This document shows, piece by piece, positions 55,353 through 63,718 of a stretch of DNA of 64,000 bases (positions within the stretch are counted from its first letter, which is position 1; each line of letters begins with the position of its first letter). The notes beneath the pieces are model-generated. The model made no database searches. It saw nothing but the letters and a program-made list of their open reading frames with translations, and was not told where the DNA came from. This DNA comes from Actinophytocola sp035995025 (GTDB taxonomy: Bacteria > Actinomycetota > Actinomycetes > Mycobacteriales > Pseudonocardiaceae). The translations under genes and the position numbers were made by a program. The stretch spans positions 1-64,000 of the forward strand of contig DASYKY010000119.1 of NCBI GenBank assembly GCA_035995025.1, written 5' to 3'.

Positions 55353-56979
55353 CCTCGCCGGTCTCGGCGTCAGCCCGGGACGGACGGCGGGGCCGGTGTA
55401 CCGGATGGCCCCGCCGCCGACCCTGCCCGACGAGGTGCCGGCGGTGGCCGACCCGGCCGCGGAGAAGGCGGCCGCGGCCGCCGCGCTGCGGTTCGTGGCC
55501 GGCGAGCTGACCCGGCTGTCCGGCCAGGTCGAGGGCCCCGCGGCGGACGTGCTGGACACCGAGTCGATGATGGCCGTCGACCCGACGCTGGCCGACGCGG
55601 TGGCCGGCCGGGTCGCCGCGGGCCGGCCCGCGGCCTGGGCGGTCACCGACGCGATCGCCGAGCAGCAGGAGGCGTTCGCGGCGATCGGCGGCTACTTCGC
55701 CGAGCGTGCCGCGGACCTCGCCGACATCCGCGACCGCGCCGTGGCGCACCTGCTCGGCGCGCCGATGCCCGGCCTGCCGGCGCCGGGGGAGCCGTACGTG
55801 CTGGTGGCCGACGACCTGTCGCCCGCGGACACCGCGCTGCTCGACCCGGCGGCCGTGCTGGCGATCGTCACCCGCCGCGGCGGGCCGACGAGCCACACGG
55901 CGATCCTCGCGAAGGCCCGCGGGCTGCCCGCGGTGGTCGGCTGCGCGGGCGTGCTCGACCTGGCCGACGGCACGACGGTGGCCGTGGACGGCAGCACCGG
56001 CGCGGTGTCCACTGTGTCCACAGAGGACGCCGAGGGAATACGGGTGGCGGCCGCGCGGGAGAAGGCACGCATGGGCGAGGTCACCGGCCCGGGCCGCACG
56101 CGCGACGGGCACCCGGTGCCGCTGCTGCTCAACGTGGGCGGCGCGGCGGACGTGAACCCGAACGCCGAGGGCATCGGCCTGTTCCGCACGGAGTTCCTGT
56201 TCCTGGGCCGCACGACCGCCCCGACCGTCGAGGAGCAGGAGCGGGCGTACGCGGAGGTGTTCGGCGCGCTCGGCGAGGGCAAGATCGTGGTGCGCACGCT
56301 GGACGCTGGCGCGGACAAGCCGCTGCCGTTCCTCGGGCTCGCCGGTGAGGACAACCCGGCGCTCGGCGTGCGGGGGCTGCGGATCGCGCGTGACCACCCG
56401 GAGGTGCTGGTCGACCAGCTGACCGCGGTGGCCCGCGCGGCGGACGCGACCGGCGCGGACGTGTGGGTGATGGCGCCGATGGTCGCCACGGCGGCGGAGG
56501 CGGACGCGTTCGCCGCCGAGGTGCGCAAGGCCGGCCTGCCGACGGCGGGCGTGATGATCGAGGTGCCGGCGGCGGCGCTGCGGGCCCGCGGGCTCATGGA
56601 GGTCGTCGACTTCGTCAGCATCGGGACGAACGACCTGAGCCAGTACACGATGGCGTCGGACCGGATGAACGGCGAGCTGGCCGACTTGCTGGACCCGTGG
56701 CAGCCCGCGGTCCTGGAGCTGGTCGCGGGCGTCGCCGGTGCGGGCCGGGAGGCCGGGAAGTCGGTCGGCGTGTGCGGCGAGTCGGCCGGGGATCCGTTGC
56801 TGGCGCTGGTGTTCACCGGCATGGGCGTCACCACGCTGTCGATGTCCGGCACGGTCGTGCCGGCGGTCCGCGCCGCCCTGGCCGCCCACACCCGCGCCGA
56901 CTGCGAGCGCCTCGCCGCCCTCGCCCTCGCCGCACCGGACGCGCCCGCGGCCCGCCGAGCGGTCGCCGAGGCCTCCTGA
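55345..56979 (+). CDS. ptsI: PTS enzyme I (phosphoenolpyruvate-protein phosphotransferase)
   Basis: A 544-residue enzyme I. The phospho-His184 is in TRRGGPTSHTAILAKARGLP. PEP-binding motifs are GIGLFRTEFLFLGR, TLDAGADKPLPFLGL, MIEVPAAALRARGLM and FVSIGTNDLSQYTMASDRM, and the C-terminal Cys is in VGVCGESAGDP. It starts the phosphate relay from PEP. General PTS genes inside a sugar-specific operon are common in actinomycetes. The stop is followed immediately by the 22-bp repeat array. Confidence 0.96.
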   Translation: MPDLAGLGVSPGRTAGPVYRMAPPPTLPDEVPAVADPAAEKAAAAAALRFVAGELTRLSGQVEGPAADVLDTESMMAVDPTLADAVAGRVAAGRPAAWAVTDAIAEQQEAFAAIGGYFAERAADLADIRDRAVAHLLGAPMPGLPAPGEPYVLVADDLSPADTALLDPAAVLAIVTRRGGPTSHTAILAKARGLPAVVGCAGVLDLADGTTVAVDGSTGAVSTVSTEDAEGIRVAAAREKARMGEVTGPGRTRDGHPVPLLLNVGGAADVNPNAEGIGLFRTEFLFLGRTTAPTVEEQERAYAEVFGALGEGKIVVRTLDAGADKPLPFLGLAGEDNPALGVRGLRIARDHPEVLVDQLTAVARAADATGADVWVMAPMVATAAEADAFAAEVRKAGLPTAGVMIEVPAAALRARGLMEVVDFVSIGTNDLSQYTMASDRMNGELADLLDPWQPAVLELVAGVAGAGREAGKSVGVCGESAGDPLLALVFTGMGVTTLSMSGTVVPAVRAALAAHTRADCERLAALALAAPDAPAARRAVAEAS

Positions 56980-57188
56980 CCCCGCGAGTCCAACGCCCAG
57001 ACCCCGCGAGTCCAACGCCCGGACCTCGCGAGTCCAACGCCCAGGCCACGCGAGTCCAACGCCCACGCGCCGCGAGTCCGACGTCCGGGCGCCGGCGGCC
57101 GCGGTCGCGAACGTCCGACACACCGGTCGCGAACGTCCGACACACCGGTCGCGAGTGTTGGACTCGCGGGTCGGGGGCGTTGGACTCG
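56979..57188. repeat. 22-bp-period repeat array between convergent genes
   Basis: Five direct units of 22 bases (first 56979-57000, last 57067-57088) share the core CGCGAGTCCAACGCCC. Two further 22-base units (GTCGCGAACGTCCGACACAC, then CG; 57104-57125 and 57126-57147) follow, and then two reversed cores (GTTGGACTCGCGGG and GCGTTGGACTCGCGAG) end at about 57188. Direct and reversed copies can form a long hairpin between convergent ptsI and M1 peptidase genes, so it may act as a terminator. The core matches the array at 2374-2466. Confidence 0.85.
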
Positions 57189-57193
57189 CGAGG

Positions 57194-58480
57194 TCAGTCG
57201 GACGGGGGGAGGGTTGGGCGGAACAGCCACGTCGTGAACAGGGGTGCCAGGTCGATCTCGGTGTGGCGCTGGGCGATCGCGACGAAGTCGTCCGTCGTCG
57301 CGATCGCGTGGCGGTAGGTCTGGGTCCACTCGCGGACCAGGGCGAAGAACCCGCGGTCGCCGACCGTCTCGCGCAGGGCGTGCAGGGTCAGCGCGCCCCG
57401 TTGGTACACGCGGTCGTCGAACATGTCGCGGGCGGGCGGGTCGCCGATCGTCAGATCCTGTGGCTCAGTGGCCAGGTGCGCCCGGGACAACGCCGCGATG
57501 GCGGACGCGGACCGGCCGCCGGAGCGTTCCGACCACAGCCACTCCGCGTACGTGGCGAAGCCCTCGTTCAGCCAGATGTGCCGCCAGTCCGCCAGTCCCA
57601 CGCTGTTGCCGAACCACTGGTGCGCCAGCTCGTGTGCGACCAGGCGCTCGAACGTCCGCCTGCCGTCCACGTGGTTCGCGCCGAAGATCGACAGGCCCTG
57701 CGCCTCCACCGGCACCTCGAGCTCGTCGTCGGTCACCACCACGCCGTAGTCCTCGAACGGGTACGGCCCGAACAGGTCGGTGAACAGCTCCATCATCGCC
57801 GGCTGGCGCCCGAAGTCGTGCCGGAAGCGGCGTAACAGCCCCCGGGGCACGGCCGCGTGCTGGCCCTCCGCGATCCGGTCCCACTCGTACCGTCCTATTT
57901 GGACACTGGCGAGGTAGGGGGCGGTCGGCGCGTCCTGGGTGAACTCCCACCGCGTGGTGCTGCCCCCCGCCGACCGCGACGTCAGCGCGCCGGCGGCCAC
58001 CACCGTGTAGTCCTTCGGCACGGTCAGGCCCAGGTGGAAGGTCGCCTTGTCCGACACGCGGTCGTTGCACGGGAACCACGACGGCGCGCCCACCGGCTGG
58101 CTCGCCACGAGCGCGCCGTCGGTCAGCTCGTCCCAGCCCACCTCGCCCCAGTACCGCGTGCGCACCGGCGCCGGCCTCCCGGCGTAGCGCAGCTCGGCGG
58201 AGAACAGCGACCCGCGCGGCACCGCGCGGCCGACGCGCACCCGCAGCTTGCCCGCCCGGTGCGTCCAGCGCGCCGGGCGGCCGTCGACCGTGAGCCGGTC
58301 GACGGTGAACGGCCCGAGGTCGAGCGCGAACGCGGTCAGCGCCTCCTCGGCGACCGCGGACACGGTCGCGGTCCCGGACAGCCGGCCGGTGGACGGCTTG
58401 TAGGCCAGCTCGAGGTCGTAGTGCCAGACGCGGTAGCCGGGGTTGCCGTGCCCCAGCAGGTCGGCATCCCGGATCGGCAT
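57194..58480 (-). CDS. M1-family metallopeptidase (short)
   Basis: The 428-residue zinc peptidase has the catalytic site VAHELAHQWFGNSVGLADW followed by HIWLNEGFATYAEWLW, that is HExxH-x18-E. VEAQGLSIFGANHV occupies the place of the exopeptidase GAMEN motif, so the usual Met/Glu pattern is altered (VEAQG). Only the N-terminal beta-domain and catalytic domain are present; the long C-terminal helical domain of classic aminopeptidase N (about 850 residues) is absent, as in many actinobacterial short forms. No signal peptide is visible. It starts 15 bases beyond the stop of the convergently placed NRPS-like gene, on the same strand. Confidence 0.9.
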   Translation of the reverse strand: MPIRDADLLGHGNPGYRVWHYDLELAYKPSTGRLSGTATVSAVAEEALTAFALDLGPFTVDRLTVDGRPARWTHRAGKLRVRVGRAVPRGSLFSAELRYAGRPAPVRTRYWGEVGWDELTDGALVASQPVGAPSWFPCNDRVSDKATFHLGLTVPKDYTVVAAGALTSRSAGGSTTRWEFTQDAPTAPYLASVQIGRYEWDRIAEGQHAAVPRGLLRRFRHDFGRQPAMMELFTDLFGPYPFEDYGVVVTDDELEVPVEAQGLSIFGANHVDGRRTFERLVAHELAHQWFGNSVGLADWRHIWLNEGFATYAEWLWSERSGGRSASAIAALSRAHLATEPQDLTIGDPPARDMFDDRVYQRGALTLHALRETVGDRGFFALVREWTQTYRHAIATTDDFVAIAQRHTEIDLAPLFTTWLFRPTLPPSD

Positions 58481-58495
58481 CGTGATACCGCCGGG

Positions 58496-61400
58496 CTACT
58501 GCCAGGCCGCGACCGGGTTGCCGAGCCAGCGCGTCCCGTCCGGCACGTTCTCGCCCCGCATCACCAGCGAGGCCGGGCCGATCGTGGTGTGCGCGCCGAT
58601 CGACGTGCCGGGCAGCACGATCCCGTGCGGGCCGAGGGTCGCCCCGGCTCCCAACGTCACCTGGTCCATACGCAAGATCCGATCATGGAACAGGTGGGTC
58701 TGCACGACGCACCCCCGGTTCACGGTCGCGCCGTCGCCCAGCCGCACCAGATCCGCCTCCGGCAGCCAGTACGAGTCGCACCACACGCCGCGCCCGACGT
58801 CCGCGCCGAGCGCCCGCAGCCAGGCCGACATCGCGGGCGTCCCGCCGACGCCGCCGACGAGCCACGGCACCGCCAGGACCTCGACGAACGTGTCCGCGAG
58901 CTCGTTGCGCCACACGAACGAGCTCCACAGCGGGTGCTCCTTCACGGCGAACCGCCCGACCAGTACCCACTTGGCCACCGCGGCGATCGCGCACGCGGCC
59001 ACGCCGACGTCGAGCAGCACCACGCCGCTCGCGAGCGCGGCGAGCCAGAACCCCTGCGTGGCCAGGGCCTCCAGCCCGGCGAGCACGAGCACGGCCAGCG
59101 CCACCGAGCACATCACCGGCAGCACCCGGCACAGCTCCACGAGCGCGCGGGCCACGACCAGCCGCCGCGGCGGCGCGAACGTGCGGCTCTGGTCGCCGCC
59201 CTCGGCCGCGCGGGGCAGCTTCATCGGCGGCATGCCCAGGTAGGAGCTGCCGCGCTTGGCCCGCTTCGGGGTCGCGGACAGCACGCCGACGAGCCCGCGC
59301 TTGGGCACCGAGCGGCCGGCCGCCGTCATGCCGGAGTTGCCGAGGAACGCGCGCTTGCCGACCCGCGCGGTGGCCAGCCGCAGCCAGCCGCCGCCCAGCT
59401 CGTAGGACGCGACCATCGTGTCGTCGGCGAGGAACGCGCCGTCGCCGACCGTCGTCATCGTCGGCAGCGCCATGACCGTCGACGCCTCCACGCCGCGGCC
59501 GACCTTCATGCCCAGGGCCCGCAGCCAGACCGGCGTCAGCAGGCTCGCGTACACGGGGAACAGCCACGCGCGGGCGGAGTCCATCAGCCGCAGCGACGCC
59601 CACGCCTGCCACGCGATCCGCCCGCGCACCGGGTGGTGACCCGCGCGCAGGCCGATGCCGAGCAGCCGCACGGCCACGAGGATCACCAGCGCGTGCGTGG
59701 CGAGCCACGCGATCGTCACCACCGGCACGGACGGCAGCGCGGCACCGAGCGCGGCGCCGAGCGTGGGCGTGCCGGCGACGAACAGGCCGGCCAGGTACAG
59801 CGCGGGCAGCGCGCAGAGCGCCGGCAGCAGGCCCAGCAGCACGGAGGTCACGTCGTAGGCGAGCGACCAGCGGCGCGGGCGCGGCGGGCGCTGGTGCGGC
59901 CAGCGGCGGGCCGCCTTGCCCTGCCGGACGGCCGGCACGCCGGACCAGCGCTGGCCGGTCGGCACCGAGCCGGTCACGCCCGAGCCGGGCGCCACCTCGG
60001 CCCGCTTGCCGACGCGGGCGCCGGGGAAAAGCGTGCTGCGCGCGCCGACGACGGCACCCGCGCCGACCCGGATCTTGCCGACGTGCACGACGTCGCCGTC
60101 GACCCACCAGCCGGACAGGTCGGCCTCGGGCTCGACGGCCGCGCCCTTGCCGAGCTTGAGCATGCCGGTGACCGGCGGCAGCGAGTGCAGGTCCACGCCC
60201 GGTGCGATCCGCGCGCCGAGCGCCCGCGCGTAGTGCACGACCCACGAGCCGGTCAGGTCGCTCGCGCCGCTGCGCTCGGCCAGCTGCTCGGCCAGCCACA
60301 CTCGCATGTGGACGGACCCGCCGCGCGCGTGCTCGCCGGGCCGCACGCCGCGCAGCAGCAGCCGCGCGCCGCCCGCGGCGGTCGCGATGCGGCCGGGCGG
60401 GCTGTACAGCAGCAGCCAGCCCGCGCCGACGACCCACCAGGACACCGCCGGCGCCCAGGCGACGGCCAGCAGGTTGTTGACGGCCGCGAGCGCGACCGCC
60501 CAGCGCAGGCCGACGAGCGTGAACAGGGGGAGCAGGAGCGCGGTCTGCAGCAGCCCGGCGCGGCGCGGGACCGGCGCGACGACGCGGGCCGGGCGGTGCG
60601 TCCCCGCGAGCGAGTCGAGCCGCGCGGCCAGTGCGGCGAGTGTCGGGTGGTGGTAGACGTCGCCGACCGAGAGTGTCGGGTACTGCGCGCGCACCAGTGA
60701 CACGAGCCGGGCCGCGGCGAGGCTGCCACCGCCGGCGGCGAAGAAGTCGGCGGCCGGTCCCGCGGGCGCGTCGCCGAGCACCTCGGCCCACTGGTCGCCG
60801 AGCCACCTCTGGGTGCCGTGTAGCTCGACCCGGTCGGATTCGGTGACCGATGGCAGCGGCCAGGGGAGCGCGTTGCGGTCGACCTTGCCGGACGTGCGGG
60901 TGGGCAGCGTGTCGACGACCGCGAGCCGCGGGACGAGCGCGGCCGGCAGCGTCTCGGCGAGCCGGTCGCGGGCCGCGGTGGGATCGACGTCCCCCACGAG
61001 GTAGCCCACCAGCAGCTGCGTGCCGGCGGCGGTCGTGCGCACGGCGGCGGCCGCGCCCGCGACGCCCGGCAGCGCGAGCAGCGCCGCGTCGACCTCGCCC
61101 AGCTCGATGCGCCGGCCGCCGAGCTTGACCTGCTCGTCGGCTCGGCCGAGGAACACCAGGCCCGCCGGCTCGGCCCGCACGAGGTCGCCGCTGCGGTAGG
61201 CCCGCGGCCAGTCGAGCGCGGGCGCGTACTTCTCGGCGTCCTTGACCGGGTCCAGGTAGCGGGCGAGGCCCACGCCGCCGATGACCAGCTCGCCGGATTC
61301 ACCCATGGGAACCGGCTCGCCCGTCGCGTCCACGACGGCGAGCTCCCAGCCGTCCAGCGGCAGCCCGATCCGCACCGGGCCCGCACCGGTCAGCCTGGCC

Positions 61401-62311
61401 GCACACGCCACGACGGTCGCCTCGGTGGGGCCATAGGTGTTCCACACCTCGCGGCCGTCCTGCGCGAGCCGCTCGGCCAGCTCCGGCGGGCACGCCTCGC
61501 CGCCGAGGATCAGCAGCCGGACGTCGTCCAGCGCCTCGGCCGGCCACAGCGCCACCAGCGTCGGCACGGTGGACACGATCGTGATCTCCTGCTCGACCAG
61601 CCACGGCCCCAGGTCCATGCCGGTGCGCACCAGCCAGCGCGGCGCGGGCACCAGGCAGGCGCCGTGCCGCCAGGCCAGCCACATCTCCTCGCAGGAGGCG
61701 TCGAACGCGACCGAGAGGCCGGCGAGCACCCGGTCGTCCGGCCCGATCGGCTCGTCGGCCAGGAACAGGCGCGCCTCGGCGTCGACGAACGCGGCCGCGG
61801 CGCGGTGGGTGACGGCCACGCCCTTGGGCGCGCCGGTGGAGCCGGAGGTGAAGATGATCCAGGCGTCGTCGTCGAGCTCGGGGCCGCCAGGGTGGCCGCC
61901 GGCGATCGCGCGCATGGTGATCTCGCGGCCCGCGCCGAGCACCGCGCACACGCCCGCCTCGCCGAACACCAGCTCGGCCCGCTCGTCCGGGTCGTCCGCG
62001 TCGACCGGCACGTAGGCGGCACCGGCCGCGAGCACGCCGAGGATCGACACGTACAGGTCCGCCGTGCCGGACGGCACCCGCACGCCGACCCGGTCGCCGG
62101 TGCCCACGCCGTTCGCGGCGAGCTTCTGGCGCAGCTCGTCGACGTGCTCGTGCAGCTCGCCGTAGGTCAGCGTCACCGTGCCGTCGTCGAGCGCCGGGAC
62201 GTCCGGGTGGCGCGCGGTGGTCTCGGCGAGCACGTCGACGAGGGTCCGGGGCGGCGTGGCGGGTCCGGACGAGAAGCGGGCGGCGGCGGTCCGGGTGAGG
62301 ACGGCGGTCAT
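58496..62311 (-). CDS. Pls/PosA-type NRPS-like protein (A-PCP with membrane and hexapeptide-repeat domains)
   Basis: A 1271-residue protein. The adenylation domain (about 20-500) shows WIIFTSGSTGAPKGVAVTHR (A3), NTYGPTEATVVACA (A5), YRSGDLVR (A7), LGGRRIELGEVDAALLALPG (A8) and TRTSGKVDRNALPWP (A10). A carrier domain follows (about 530-590) with phosphopantetheine Ser in FFAAGGGSLAAARLVSL. The rest has several membrane helices (TALLLPLFTLVGLRWAVAL, LLGLLPALCALPALYLAGLF) and two left-handed beta-helix hexapeptide blocks (VHVGKIRVGAGAVVGARSTL and MDQVTLGAGATLGPHGIVLP). There is no condensation domain. The epsilon-polylysine synthetase family has this layout. It probably polymerises or transfers one amino acid at the membrane. 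Confidence 0.88.
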   Translation of the reverse strand: MTAVLTRTAAARFSSGPATPPRTLVDVLAETTARHPDVPALDDGTVTLTYGELHEHVDELRQKLAANGVGTGDRVGVRVPSGTADLYVSILGVLAAGAAYVPVDADDPDERAELVFGEAGVCAVLGAGREITMRAIAGGHPGGPELDDDAWIIFTSGSTGAPKGVAVTHRAAAAFVDAEARLFLADEPIGPDDRVLAGLSVAFDASCEEMWLAWRHGACLVPAPRWLVRTGMDLGPWLVEQEITIVSTVPTLVALWPAEALDDVRLLILGGEACPPELAERLAQDGREVWNTYGPTEATVVACAARLTGAGPVRIGLPLDGWELAVVDATGEPVPMGESGELVIGGVGLARYLDPVKDAEKYAPALDWPRAYRSGDLVRAEPAGLVFLGRADEQVKLGGRRIELGEVDAALLALPGVAGAAAAVRTTAAGTQLLVGYLVGDVDPTAARDRLAETLPAALVPRLAVVDTLPTRTSGKVDRNALPWPLPSVTESDRVELHGTQRWLGDQWAEVLGDAPAGPAADFFAAGGGSLAAARLVSLVRAQYPTLSVGDVYHHPTLAALAARLDSLAGTHRPARVVAPVPRRAGLLQTALLLPLFTLVGLRWAVALAAVNNLLAVAWAPAVSWWVVGAGWLLLYSPPGRIATAAGGARLLLRGVRPGEHARGGSVHMRVWLAEQLAERSGASDLTGSWVVHYARALGARIAPGVDLHSLPPVTGMLKLGKGAAVEPEADLSGWWVDGDVVHVGKIRVGAGAVVGARSTLFPGARVGKRAEVAPGSGVTGSVPTGQRWSGVPAVRQGKAARRWPHQRPPRPRRWSLAYDVTSVLLGLLPALCALPALYLAGLFVAGTPTLGAALGAALPSVPVVTIAWLATHALVILVAVRLLGIGLRAGHHPVRGRIAWQAWASLRLMDSARAWLFPVYASLLTPVWLRALGMKVGRGVEASTVMALPTMTTVGDGAFLADDTMVASYELGGGWLRLATARVGKRAFLGNSGMTAAGRSVPKRGLVGVLSATPKRAKRGSSYLGMPPMKLPRAAEGGDQSRTFAPPRRLVVARALVELCRVLPVMCSVALAVLVLAGLEALATQGFWLAALASGVVLLDVGVAACAIAAVAKWVLVGRFAVKEHPLWSSFVWRNELADTFVEVLAVPWLVGGVGGTPAMSAWLRALGADVGRGVWCDSYWLPEADLVRLGDGATVNRGCVVQTHLFHDRILRMDQVTLGAGATLGPHGIVLPGTSIGAHTTIGPASLVMRGENVPDGTRWLGNPVAAWQ

Positions 62312-62697
62312 CGAGCGTCACCGAGGCAGCGCAGGCGCAACTGTTTCTCCATGTCGTGGGAGCTGCGCCGATCGCGGTTCGCAGCGTGGCCGGGCGCCCC
62401 CGCGCGTTCGGCCGACCAGCGAGTTTACCGCGTCGTAACCCACATATTCGTGTCCTCGCCGGGTGTTGTTGCCCACGCGTCCGGGTGCCGGCTATCGGAC
62501 ACGGAACGTGATCGTGCGGCGACAGGTTCGCGGCACCGTAAGGGGGCGGTAAGACACCGTCGCAACGCGGAGTGTCACCATGTGCGCGGGACCGGGCCCC
62601 GGCGGGCCGTCGCCACGGCGGTAGCGGCGGGCAGGCGGGGTGAGGCGCGGTTCCGGTGGGGCGGCGCACTACGAGCCCCCGTGTGCCTTCCCCAAGG
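62312..62697. other. intergenic, no gene seen
   Basis: Upstream region of the NRPS-like gene. Short open frames on both strands read as Arg/Ala-rich shadow sequence without RBS or family pattern. A modestly AT-rich segment (GTTTACCGCGTCGTAACC near 62420-62440) may contain the promoter, but I cannot place the elements. Confidence 0.5.
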
Positions 62698-62731
62698 CCG
62701 CGGCCGCCCGGAAGTGCCCGGGCGGCCGCGG
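62698..62731 (-). terminator. strong GC hairpin downstream of the TauE-like gene
   Basis: CCGCGGCCGCCCGG (62698-62711) and CCGGGCGGCCGCGG (62718-62731) are perfect 14-base complements around the loop AAGTGC. The hairpin begins 37 bases past the exporter stop on the minus strand. There is no T run, so it is a GC-hairpin terminator of the actinobacterial kind. Confidence 0.75.
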
Positions 62732-62767
62732 TCGTGGTCCTTTGTGCGCCGTCTTCCTGTGCGCCTG

Positions 62768-63718
62768 TCAGGTGGTGGCGTTCTCGCTCTCACCGGACTT
62801 GGCGTCGGCCGCCGCCTCGGCGACGATCTCCTTCTCCTCGTCGCGGTTGGCGCGGTACTGCTGGATCGAGTAGGCCAGCGCGGCGGCCCACGCCACGTAG
62901 ATGACCGCGTAGACGACCCAGCGCACGCCGTCGCTCGCGTCGATCCAGTCGCTCTTCAGCAGCGTGCGGACGTTGGTCAGGATGATCAGGCCGCCGACGC
63001 CCGAGCCGAGCACCCGCGCCGGGATGTGCCGCACGAGCCACGCGGCGACCGGCGCGGCGATCACGCCGCCGACCAGCAGCGCGAGCACCCACGAGAAGTT
63101 GACGCCCTGCGAGCCGATGCCGAAGAGGAAGCCGAGGCTCGCCGCGACGGCCACCAGGAACTCACTGGTGTCGATCGAGCCGATGGTCTTGCGCGGCTCC
63201 AGCCGGCCGCTCGCGAGGATGGCCGGCGTGCCGACCGGGCCCCAGCCGCCGCCACCGGTCGCGTCCACGAAGCCGGCGACGAGGCCGAGCGGGCCGAGGA
63301 AACGCTTGCGCAGCGGCTTGCCCAGGTTGTTCCGCGGCAGGCCCATGACCGTGAAGCGGACCAGGATGTACGCGCCGAGCACCAGCAGCAGCAGCGACAT
63401 GATCGGCTCGGCCGTCTCGGTGGACAGGCTCGACAAGAACGTGGCGCCCGCGAAGGCGCCGACGGCTCCGGGGATGCCGATCTTGACGACGACCTTCCAG
63501 TCGACGTTGCCGAACCGCCAGTGCGAAATTCCGGACGCCAGGGTCGTGCCGATCTCGGCCAGGTGCACCGTCGCGGACGCGGCCGCGGGGTTGGTGCCGA
63601 TCGCCAGAAGCAGGGTGGTCGACGTCACGCCGTAGGCCATGCCCAGGCTGCCGTCGACGAGCTGGGCTCCCAAGCCCACCAGCGCCAGCAAGACCAGCTG
63701 TCGCATCTCACCATCCAT
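62768..63718 (-). CDS. TauE/SafE-family anion exporter
   Basis: The 316-residue membrane protein has about eight helices in two repeats. The first repeat opens LVLLALVGLGAQLVDGSLGM, then AYGVTSTTLLLAIG and SATVHLAEIGTTLASGISHW; the second has GLVAGFVDATGGGGWGPVGT and IGSIDTSEFLVAVAASLGFL. These are the signature segments of the sulfite/organosulfonate exporter family. The charged C-terminal tail (YRANRDEEKEIVAEAAADAK) is cytosolic. Start ATG 63718; ATG 63706 is possible. It stands alone with its own terminator. The anion is not determined; sulfite, sulfonate or a related acid are usual. Confidence 0.9.
   Translation of the reverse strand: MDGEMRQLVLLALVGLGAQLVDGSLGMAYGVTSTTLLLAIGTNPAAASATVHLAEIGTTLASGISHWRFGNVDWKVVVKIGIPGAVGAFAGATFLSSLSTETAEPIMSLLLLVLGAYILVRFTVMGLPRNNLGKPLRKRFLGPLGLVAGFVDATGGGGWGPVGTPAILASGRLEPRKTIGSIDTSEFLVAVAASLGFLFGIGSQGVNFSWVLALLVGGVIAAPVAAWLVRHIPARVLGSGVGGLIILTNVRTLLKSDWIDASDGVRWVVYAVIYVAWAAALAYSIQQYRANRDEEKEIVAEAAADAKSGESENATT

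Noticed and set aside
56979..57188. Tandem repeats considered as a CRISPR array
   Set aside because: Units are 22 bp and contiguous without spacers, orientation flips at the end, and no cas genes are present.
62575..62793. Minus-strand 72-codon frame downstream of the TauE-like gene
   Set aside because: It crosses the terminator hairpin, has no RBS, and reads as Arg/Pro-rich noise.
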